Positions 1 through 5,001 of a stretch of 5,001 nt of DNA are shown here, piece by piece (the first letter of the stretch is position 1; every line of letters starts with the position of its first letter). The notes beneath the pieces are model-generated. The model was not told the DNA's origin. It did no database searches and worked only from the letters and a program-made list of their open reading frames with translations. The translations under genes were made by a program, and so were the position numbers. This DNA comes from Gemmatimonadota bacterium. Its GTDB lineage: Bacteria; Gemmatimonadota; Gemmatimonadetes; Longimicrobiales; Gaopeijiaceae. The stretch lies in the NCBI GenBank assembly GCA_024638395.1, contig JAHEKK010000301.1, positions 1-5,001 on the forward strand, in the 5' to 3' direction.

Positions 1-1
1 C

Positions 2-406
2 TACCGGGGACGGTACGGCCGGGGCGACGGTTCGGACCCGACGGGAGACACCCGGCGAGCCAGCGACATTCATGCGGTGACGGCTACGGCTCAGTTCACC
101 TCACCCCTCGAGGCATTCCGGAGGAGTGGGACGCCCCTCAGGGCCACCCTCGACCTCCGCTACGAGGACGAGAGACAGTGTCGCCGGGTTCAGGACGGAG
201 GATCCTGCGTTCCGTTCATCGACCAGCTCGAACGGAGCGCCACCCTCTCCCTCGACTCCACGGTCCGGGACTTCCAGCTCGGCGTGCAGTTCCGCTATCT
301 GGACCGACGCTCCTTCGTGGGCCAACAGGCCGGCTCGACCCAGTTCCAGCTGAACCTCTACGGCCAGTTCCTGCTTAACGCCGGGATGTTTCCCAGTCCT
401 TTCTAG
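2..406 (+). CDS. C-terminal part of a probable outer-membrane beta-barrel protein (possibly SprA-like), 5' end outside window
   Basis: Frame 2 is open from the first bases of the window to a TAG at 404-406, giving 134 residues. The gene therefore starts upstream, and the internal GTG at 77 is not its start. The sequence has long amphipathic strands with alternating hydrophobic residues, for example ATLDLRYEDE, SATLSLDSTV, FQLGVQFRYLDRRSF and TQFQLNLYGQFLL, separated by polar turns. It ends in an aromatic residue (SPF), as many barrel proteins do. There is no transmembrane helix. Two cysteines (QCRR and GSCVPF) sit in one predicted loop and could form a disulfide. The layout of the last ~90 residues (strand, polar loop, two strands, an 'R-S-F-V' turn, last strand) resembles the tail of SprA/Sov, the outer-membrane translocon of type 9 secretion, but that match is from memory and tentative. 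Other barrel families are possible. A 95-base gap separates it from the next gene, so it need not share that gene's role. Confidence 0.6.
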   Translation, partial: YRGRYGRGDGSDPTGDTRRASDIHAVTATAQFTSPLEAFRRSGTPLRATLDLRYEDERQCRRVQDGGSCVPFIDQLERSATLSLDSTVRDFQLGVQFRYLDRRSFVGQQAGSTQFQLNLYGQFLLNAGMFPSPF

Positions 407-449
407 GGGATGCCCTCCGGGGTGACAGGTCCCAACCGGCCCTGTCGAA

Positions 450-473
450 GCCCGGGTCGCGGGCGCTGCTTTT
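450..473 (+). terminator. weak candidate intrinsic terminator after the outer-membrane protein gene
   Basis: In the 95-base gap, GCCCG (450-454) can pair with CGGGC (460-464) around a five-base loop, and TTTT follows at 470-473. The stem has only five base pairs and the T-run is short and five bases away from it, so this is a poor match to a strong Rho-independent terminator. A second stem just upstream (GACAGG 424-429 with CCTGTC 441-446) has no T-run. The position, right after one gene and before a functionally different group, is what supports the call. Confidence 0.25.
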
Positions 474-501
474 CCGGTGTGTCTTCCACGTCGAAACCGG
501 C

Positions 502-1185
502 ATGAGGGATCCGGGCGCCGCGGCAGCCCTCAGGGCTTCGGTGATCCTCCTGGGGGCGGCCGTTCTCCGGGCGGCTCTGACAACGGGTCCAGGGGCGCCT
601 GTGCTGCCCCAGCGCGGCGACGTGTCGGACAGCCTCACGGCCGTGGGCGATTCCCTTGCCGAAGACCAGGAGCGCCGGGGGCGCCCCCTGGAGGCCGGTG
701 AAAAAATCGATGTGAACCGTGCCGGAGAGGCCGAGCTGGACCGGCTCCCGGGGGTCGGTCCCGCAAGAGCGGCCCGGATCGTCGCGGATCGGAGGGCCAA
801 CGGACCCTATCGCCGCCCGGAGGACTTGATGCGTGTACCCGGCATCGGTGCGCGGTCCATCGAGCGTCTGACCCCCTTTCTGGACGTGTCCGGGGCGAGG
901 TCGCTACCGGGGTCGCCACAGGCTAAAGGGGCGCCTGTGGAACGACGACTCTTAGGAGTGGTGGATCAGGGCGGTGCGCCGGGCATAGCGGGTTCCGTGC
1001 GCTTGAACCATGCGAACCGCTCGCAGTTGGAAGCACTCCCGGGGATAGGACCGGTCTTGGCTCAACGGATCATAGAGGCCAGAGGGGCTCGGGGGCGATT
1101 CCGGTCCCTGGAAGAGTTGTTGGATGTACCGGGTGTGGGCCCAGTCCTTCTCACCCGGTTGCGCCCTCTTGTCACAGTCCGATAA
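502..1185 (+). CDS. ComEA-like protein with two tandem helix-hairpin-helix domains
   Basis: The 227-residue product has a hydrophobic N-terminal segment (about residues 9-26, including SVILLGAAVLRAAL), likely a membrane anchor or signal peptide. A polar linker follows, then two ComEA-type HhH units. Unit 1 (about 70-129) has DVNRA, LPGVGPARA at 82-90 and VPGIGARSI at 112-120. Unit 2 (about 167-226) has RLNHAN, LPGIGPVLA at 179-187 and VPGVGPVLL at 209-217. HhH hairpins bind the DNA backbone without sequence preference. ComEA proteins do this at the cell surface or in the periplasm during transformation, taking DNA from a type IV pilus-like machine. The usual ComEA has one such unit, so the doubling is notable. 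ATG 502 is the first ATG in frame but lacks a clear Shine-Dalgarno; GTG 541, with AGGG five bases upstream, is an alternative start giving 214 residues. It lies 27 bases before pilB in the same direction, which supports a DNA-uptake role. A nuclear or repair HhH protein is less likely given the N-terminal segment. Confidence 0.85.
   Translation: MRDPGAAAALRASVILLGAAVLRAALTTGPGAPVLPQRGDVSDSLTAVGDSLAEDQERRGRPLEAGEKIDVNRAGEAELDRLPGVGPARAARIVADRRANGPYRRPEDLMRVPGIGARSIERLTPFLDVSGARSLPGSPQAKGAPVERRLLGVVDQGGAPGIAGSVRLNHANRSQLEALPGIGPVLAQRIIEARGARGRFRSLEELLDVPGVGPVLLTRLRPLVTVR
709..888 (+). repeat. first ComEA-type HhH unit of a tandem pair
   Basis: Codons 70-129 of the ComEA-like gene encode a pair of HhH motifs with hairpins LPGVG and VPGIG exactly 30 residues apart. 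The same layout recurs 97 residues later (1000-1179), so the two units are an internal protein duplication. At the base level they have diverged considerably. Confidence 0.8.
1000..1179 (+). repeat. second ComEA-type HhH unit of a tandem pair
   Basis: Codons 167-226 encode hairpins LPGIG and VPGVG, again 30 residues apart and colinear with unit 1 (RLNHAN aligns with DVNRAG, and SQLEALPGIG with AELDRLPGVG). This unit runs to the protein's last residue but one, so the protein has no further C-terminal domain. Confidence 0.8.
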
Positions 1186-1212
1186 CGCCCGCGAGGCGAG
1201 GAACAACTGCGT

Positions 1213-2931
1213 ATGGCGGTTCTGACCAGAGCCAACGAGCTGGGGGACTTTCTTCTGGCCGAGGGCGTCATCACCTCGGAAGAGAAAGAAGCCGCCCAGG
1301 CCGAGGCCAAGGAATCCCGCATCGGGATTCCCGCCGCCGTCGTGAAACTCGGCCTCGCTGAGGAGCGCGACGTTACACGGGTTCTGGCCCAGCGCTACAG
1401 GGTGCCCGCGGTCGACCTGAGCAAGATCGAGGTCGGGGAGAAGGTCCTGCGGCTCTTTACGGCCGAGGTGGCGGTCAAATACCTGGCCATGCCCCTGCGG
1501 AAGGTGGGCAGGACGCTGACCGTGGCCATGGTCAACCCCACCGATCTCGGCGCCATAGACGACCTCAAGTTCATGACCCGTCTCGAGATCGAGCCGGTCC
1601 TGGCGGGCGAGTTCTCACTCCGGGCGGCCCTCGAAGTGAACTACGAGGCCCCCGACGGCGGCATGGAGGACCTCCTCGACCTGGTGATCGACCAGGGGGA
1701 CGACCTCGAGTTCGTGGAGGACGAAGAAGAAGAAGTCAACATGGCGGCCCTGCGGGAGCAGGTGGAGCAGGCTCCCGTCGTCAAGTTCATCAACGGGCTG
1801 CTCACCGACGCCGTCATGAAGGGTGTGTCGGACATCCACATCGAGCCCTACGAAAAGGACATCCGCGTCCGGTACCGGATCGACGGCTCGCTTCAGGAAG
1901 TCATGAAGCCGCCCATGAAGATGAAGGCGGCCCTCACCTCCCGGATCAAGATCCTGGCCGATCTCAACATCGCCGAGCGTCGGCTTCCGCAGGACGGCCG
2001 CATCAAGATGCGGATGAAGAAGAAGGTGGTGGATTTTCGTGTGTCCACGCTGCCGGTGATCTTCGGCGAGAAGATCGTGATCCGGATCCTGGACAAGGGG
2101 AATCTCACCTTCGACCTGTCCAAATTCGGCTTCGAGTCGAAAGCGGAGAGGGACTTCATGGAGGCCATTGCCAACCCCTACGGCATGGTGCTCGTTACCG
2201 GTCCGACCGGGTCCGGCAAGACGACCACGCTCTACTCCGCTCTCTCCAAGGTCAACACCGAAGACGTCAACATCATGACGGCCGAGGATCCCGTCGAGTA
2301 CAACCTCCACGGGATCAACCAGGTACTGGTCCGCACCGCGATCGGCATGACCTTCGCGGCAAGCCTCAAGGCGTTTCTGCGTCAGGACCCCAACATCATC
2401 ATGGTGGGTGAGATCCGAGACATCGAGACCGGAGGCATTGCCATCAAAGCGGCCCTCACCGGCCACCTGGTACTCTCCACGCTGCACACCAACGACGCGC
2501 CCTCGACGATCACGCGTTTGATCGATATGGGCCTCGAGCCATTCAACGTGGCCGCGGCGCTGAACCTCGTGACCGCCCAGCGGCTGGTTCGCCGGATCTG
2601 CTCGAAGTGCAAGGCCGAGGCTACCTACACCGACGAATACCTCCGAGCGGCAAAGCTCCCCGACGGCTTCGTCGACAGCGTCACGTTCTACCGGGGCGAG
2701 GGGTGCGACAGGTGCGGCGGCAGCGGCTACTCAGGCCGGCAGGGGCTGTACGAGGTCATGGCCATGAACCCGGAGATCCGGCGGCTGATCATGCAAGAGT
2801 GCGGCACCGACGACCTCCGTGCGGCGGGCGTCGCGAACGGCATGCTCACCCTCCGCATGGACGGCCTCAAGAAGATCGAGCAGGGAAAGACGACGCTCGA
2901 AGAAGTCGTCAAAGAAACGTCATCCATCTAG
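1213..2931 (+). CDS. pilB: PilB, type IV pilus extension ATPase (GspE/PulE family)
   Basis: This cytoplasmic hexameric ATPase drives pilin addition at the inner-membrane base of the type IV pilus. The 572-residue length is normal for PilB. An N-terminal T2SSE_N/MshEN-type domain (about 1-145) is followed by an acidic linker (about 150-178, with VEDEEEEVN). Next comes the N2 domain with SDIHIEPYE (206-214), the arginine strand IRVRYRIDG and ADLNIAERRLPQDGR. The ATPase core has Walker A GPTGSGKTT (330-338), Asp box TAEDPVEY (356-363, E358), Walker B NIIMVGEIRD (394-403, E399) and His box LTGHLVLSTLHTND (415-428). A tetracysteine zinc site, CSKC (463-466) and CDRC (498-501), is typical of PilB and GspE and absent from PilT. 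ATG 1213 has GAGGA at 1198-1202 upstream, and the in-frame TAA at 1183 excludes a longer form. The neighbours pilT and pilC favour PilB over a type II secretion GspE. The N-domain lacks both arginines expected for c-di-GMP binding (E9 and G38 instead). Confidence 0.96.
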   Translation: MAVLTRANELGDFLLAEGVITSEEKEAAQAEAKESRIGIPAAVVKLGLAEERDVTRVLAQRYRVPAVDLSKIEVGEKVLRLFTAEVAVKYLAMPLRKVGRTLTVAMVNPTDLGAIDDLKFMTRLEIEPVLAGEFSLRAALEVNYEAPDGGMEDLLDLVIDQGDDLEFVEDEEEEVNMAALREQVEQAPVVKFINGLLTDAVMKGVSDIHIEPYEKDIRVRYRIDGSLQEVMKPPMKMKAALTSRIKILADLNIAERRLPQDGRIKMRMKKKVVDFRVSTLPVIFGEKIVIRILDKGNLTFDLSKFGFESKAERDFMEAIANPYGMVLVTGPTGSGKTTTLYSALSKVNTEDVNIMTAEDPVEYNLHGINQVLVRTAIGMTFAASLKAFLRQDPNIIMVGEIRDIETGGIAIKAALTGHLVLSTLHTNDAPSTITRLIDMGLEPFNVAAALNLVTAQRLVRRICSKCKAEATYTDEYLRAAKLPDGFVDSVTFYRGEGCDRCGGSGYSGRQGLYEVMAMNPEIRRLIMQECGTDDLRAAGVANGMLTLRMDGLKKIEQGKTTLEEVVKETSSI

Positions 2932-2941
2932 CGCACGAGAC

Positions 2942-2946
2942 GAGGA
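2942..2946 (+). promoter_or_regulatory. ribosome binding site that fixes the pilT start
   Basis: GAGGA lies four bases before ATG 2951, within the 19-base gap after the pilB stop. It supports ATG 2951 over an in-frame GTG at 2819, which would overlap pilB by more than 100 bases and add a non-conserved Arg/Ser-rich extension. The short gap suggests translational coupling with pilB. Confidence 0.65.
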
Positions 2947-2950
2947 ATCG

Positions 2951-4105
2951 ATGAACTCCACTAGTACTGCACCCCCTCCCAAGGGCCAGGCGGCACAACA
3001 AGCAGGAGCCGGGGCATCGGATGGCGTCAGCCTTCGGGGTCTCCTTCAGGAGATGATCCAGCGAGGTGCGTCCGACCTGCACCTCACGGTTGGGCAGCCG
3101 CCCAAGCTCCGGATCGACGGATCTCTTGTAAACGCACAGGTGGCTACCGTCCTGAAGCCCAAGGACACGCTTTCCCTCACCTATTCGATCCTGACCGAGA
3201 ACCAGAAGAAGAAGTTCGAGACCGACGACGAGCTGGACTTCTCCTTCGGCGTCCAGAATCTGGCACGGTTCCGTGGGAACTGCTTCCGGCAGCGCGGCTG
3301 CGTCGCCCTCGCGATCAGGCAGATCCCTTATGAGATCGTCTCCATCGAGCAATTGGGACTGCCCAAGGTGCTGAACTGGCTGGCCGAGCGGCCTCGCGGA
3401 CTGGTACTGGTCACGGGGCCCACAGGATCGGGCAAGTCCACCACCCTCGCGGCCATGGTCGACAAGGTCAATCGGGAGCGGAAGGGGCACATCATCACGA
3501 TCGAGGACCCGATCGAGTTCATCCACCGTCACCAGAACTGCATGGTGAACCAGCGGGAGGTGGGCGCCGATACCCAGAACTTCTCGGCTGCGCTGAAGTA
3601 CGCCCTGCGACAGGATCCCGACGTGATCCTCATCGGTGAAATGCGCGATCTGGAGACCATGTCGGCCGCGTTGACCATCGCCGAGACCGGTCACCTGGTC
3701 CTCGCCACGCTCCACACAAACTCCGCCGCCGAATCCATCAACCGGATCATCGACGCGTTTCCGGCCCACCAGCAGGCTCAGATCCGGGCTCAGTTGGCTT
3801 TCGTCCTGGAGGGCGTCGTGACGCAGACGCTCATTCCCAAATCCAGAGGCAAGGGCCGGGTGGTGGCTTCCGAGGTGATGATGTGCACCCCCGCTATTCG
3901 GGCCGTGATCCGCGACGAGAAGATCCACCAGATCTACTCGCTGATGCAGGCCGGTAAGAAGCACGGCATGCAGACGATGAACGACTCGCTCGCCCAGCTC
4001 TACCTCAACGGTGAGGTGACGCTGGAGGATGCCCTGAAGCGAAGTGGTGACCCCAACGAGCTCCTGAGGGCCGTGGGGGAACCGGCACCTGAAGGATTCA
4101 ACTAG
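2951..4105 (+). CDS. pilT: PilT, type IV pilus retraction ATPase
   Basis: PilT is the cytoplasmic hexameric ATPase that powers pilus disassembly, and so twitching motility, surface sensing and DNA uptake. The product has 384 residues. After a low-complexity N-terminal stretch rich in Pro, Ala and Gln (about 1-24) comes the PAS-like N-domain with LLQEMIQRGASDLHLTVGQP (31-50). The ATPase core has Walker A GPTGSGKST (156-164), Asp box TIEDPIEF (183-190), Walker B DVILIGEMRD (224-233) and His box AETGHLVLATLHTN (244-257). The C-terminal region carries AIRAVIRD (315-322), a variant of the AIRNLIRE element required for retraction, and then GKKHGMQTMNDSL. There is no tetracysteine zinc site, which separates it from PilB. 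ASDLHL falls about 25 residues later than in short PilT proteins, so the N-terminus is extended; no better internal start is seen. PilU is an alternative paralogue, but the position between pilB and pilC and the motif set favour PilT. Confidence 0.96.
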   Translation: MNSTSTAPPPKGQAAQQAGAGASDGVSLRGLLQEMIQRGASDLHLTVGQPPKLRIDGSLVNAQVATVLKPKDTLSLTYSILTENQKKKFETDDELDFSFGVQNLARFRGNCFRQRGCVALAIRQIPYEIVSIEQLGLPKVLNWLAERPRGLVLVTGPTGSGKSTTLAAMVDKVNRERKGHIITIEDPIEFIHRHQNCMVNQREVGADTQNFSAALKYALRQDPDVILIGEMRDLETMSAALTIAETGHLVLATLHTNSAAESINRIIDAFPAHQQAQIRAQLAFVLEGVVTQTLIPKSRGKGRVVASEVMMCTPAIRAVIRDEKIHQIYSLMQAGKKHGMQTMNDSLAQLYLNGEVTLEDALKRSGDPNELLRAVGEPAPEGFN

Positions 4106-4146
4106 ACCGTCCGCCCAGCATCGACCCACGGGGAACCTAGAGGACC

Positions 4147-4155
4147 AGGAAAGAG
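4147..4155 (+). promoter_or_regulatory. ribosome binding site of pilC
   Basis: The purine-rich AGGAAAGAG lies six bases before ATG 4162. An in-frame TAG at 4138-4140 precedes it, so ATG 4162 is the only plausible start for pilC. Confidence 0.6.
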
Positions 4156-4161
4156 AACATC

Positions 4162-5001
4162 ATGGCGACTTTCGTCTACAGTGCCCGACCTGCCGCCGGC
4201 GGAGAGATCCAGACCGGGGAGCTCGACCTGAATACCAAGGAAGAGGTCTATTCCCACCTTCACCGGCTCCGGATGATTCCGGTCTCGGTCCGCGAGAAGG
4301 AGAAGGGGATTCAGATCAAGCTGGGCACCGGGATCTCGACCCGGGACATCGTGATCTTCACGCGCCAGTTCGCCACGATGATCAACTCCGGCCTTCCTCT
4401 CGTGCAGAGCTTGGACATCCTGGCGGAGCAGACGGAGAACAAGAGCCTCCGGGCCGTCATCAAAGACGTGCTCTACGACGTCGAATCGGGGCACACCCTC
4501 GCAGACGCCATGGGCCGCCATCCCAAGGTCTTCACCGAGCTCTACGTGAACATGGTCTCGGCGGGTGAGGCCGGTGGTATCCTCGATACCATCCTCCTGC
4601 GCCTGGCCACGTTCCTCGAAAAGAACGACGCGCTCGCCCGGAAGATCAAAGGCGCGATGATCTACCCCGCGGTGATCGTCACCGTGGCGGTGCTCGCCGT
4701 GATCATCCTGTTGATCTTCGTGATTCCCACGTTCCAGACCATGTTCGCTTCGGCCGGGATTCCGCTGCCGCTTCCAACCCGCGTCGTGATCGGTATGTCG
4801 GCGATCCTGCAGGCATACTGGTGGGCCCTCCTGGGTGGGGCTTTCGCTGCCGTTGGTCTTCTGCGGTACACCTACGGGACGTCCGGAGGGCGGTTGGCCA
4901 TCGACAAGTTCATGCTACGGGTGCCGATTCTCGGTGACCTGCTGCGCAAGGCTGCGGTGGCCCGCTTCACCCGGACGTTGGGAACCCTCGTTTCCTCCGG
5001 C
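4162..5001 (+). CDS. pilC: PilC, type IV pilus inner-membrane platform protein (GspF family), 3' end outside window
   Basis: The reading frame from ATG 4162 stays open to the end of the window, giving 280 codons of a family usually about 400 residues long. PilC is the polytopic inner-membrane protein on which PilB and PilT act to move pilins in or out of the fibre. A short N-terminal part (MATFVYSARPAAGGEIQTGE) leads to the first T2SSF domain (about 63-165), with FTRQFATMINSGLPLVQSLD at 67-86 and then SAGEAGGILD. Transmembrane helix 1 is about residues 170-191 (AVIVTVAVLAVIILLIFVIP). A second hydrophobic stretch lies at about 206-234 and includes the pair WW. The second T2SSF domain begins near residue 267 with RFTRTLGTLVSSG, which mirrors the start of the first and is where the window stops. 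A 56-base spacer separates it from pilT, with no clear terminator, so the three pil genes are probably cotranscribed. GspF of type II secretion is the alternative, disfavoured because pilT is adjacent. Confidence 0.95.
   Translation, partial: MATFVYSARPAAGGEIQTGELDLNTKEEVYSHLHRLRMIPVSVREKEKGIQIKLGTGISTRDIVIFTRQFATMINSGLPLVQSLDILAEQTENKSLRAVIKDVLYDVESGHTLADAMGRHPKVFTELYVNMVSAGEAGGILDTILLRLATFLEKNDALARKIKGAMIYPAVIVTVAVLAVIILLIFVIPTFQTMFASAGIPLPLPTRVVIGMSAILQAYWWALLGGAFAAVGLLRYTYGTSGGRLAIDKFMLRVPILGDLLRKAAVARFTRTLGTLVSSG

Noticed and set aside
375..800. Antisense open frame across the gap and the start of the ComEA-like gene
   Set aside because: The translation is Arg/Ser/Ala/Pro-rich with no domain, and the + strand gene with clear HhH motifs explains the region.
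1615..2487. A 290-codon antisense open frame opposite pilB
   Set aside because: It lies wholly within pilB, has a biased His/Asp/Val-rich composition and matches no known family. It is a shadow of the real gene.
1213..2931. Assignment as GspE of a type II secretion system
   Set aside because: The ATPase motifs and zinc site fit both families, but the adjacent pilT retraction ATPase and the pilB-pilT-pilC order are characteristic of type IV pili.
2819..2950. An upstream in-frame GTG start giving a 428-residue PilT
   Set aside because: It would overlap the 3' end of pilB by more than 100 bases and add an Arg/Ser-rich stretch that reads like out-of-frame pilB. ATG 2951 has its own GAGGA site.
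3261..3266. TGGCAC, a possible -24 element of a sigma-54 promoter
   Set aside because: It lies inside pilT and has no matching GC -12 element at the required spacing.
2909..4129. A 406-codon antisense open frame opposite pilT
   Set aside because: It mirrors the pilT coding frame in GC-rich DNA, where stop codons are rare on the opposite strand. Its His/Asp/Leu/Val-rich translation has no recognisable domain.
4106..4161. Possible terminator or promoter between pilT and pilC
   Set aside because: No stable stem followed by a T-run and no convincing -35/-10 pair are visible in the 56 bases. The gap holds only the ribosome site of pilC.

Overview
The window looks like part of a GC-rich Gram-negative chromosome. 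All real genes lie on the + strand, in close order. It carries most of a type IV pilus motor cluster in the order pilB - pilT - pilC, directly preceded by a ComEA-like helix-hairpin-helix (HhH) DNA-binding protein, and before that the 3' end of a probable outer-membrane beta-barrel protein. The gene order and the barrel tail, whose layout resembles the C-terminus of SprA-type proteins, suggest a member of the FCB/Gemmatimonadota assemblage. This taxonomic guess is an inference and is not proven by the sequence.

Layout: (1) bases 2-406 are the C-terminal 134 codons of an outer-membrane protein that starts outside the window. (2) Bases 407-501 are a 95-base gap with two short GC-rich hairpins, the second followed by a T4 run; this is a weak terminator candidate. 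(3) Bases 502-1185 encode a 227-residue membrane-anchored or exported protein with two ComEA-type HhH domains in tandem, exactly 97 residues apart. (4) After 27 bases, pilB (1213-2931) encodes the extension ATPase. (5) After 19 bases, pilT (2951-4105) encodes the retraction ATPase. (6) After 56 bases, pilC (4162 to the window end) encodes the inner-membrane platform protein. It is cut off by the window after 280 codons, with no stop codon reached.

How the genes fit together: PilB and PilT are antagonistic hexameric ATPases that act on the PilC platform to add pilins to, or remove them from, a type IV pilus. A ComEA-type protein immediately upstream is what one expects if the pilus also serves DNA uptake: the pilus retracts with bound DNA and ComEA binds the DNA in the periplasm. 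That link is inferred from gene context.

I see no mobile element, CRISPR array, RNA gene or evident new system. The most notable points are the doubled HhH domain, the loss of both expected arginines in the c-di-GMP-binding-type N-domain of PilB, and the SprA-like barrel tail.
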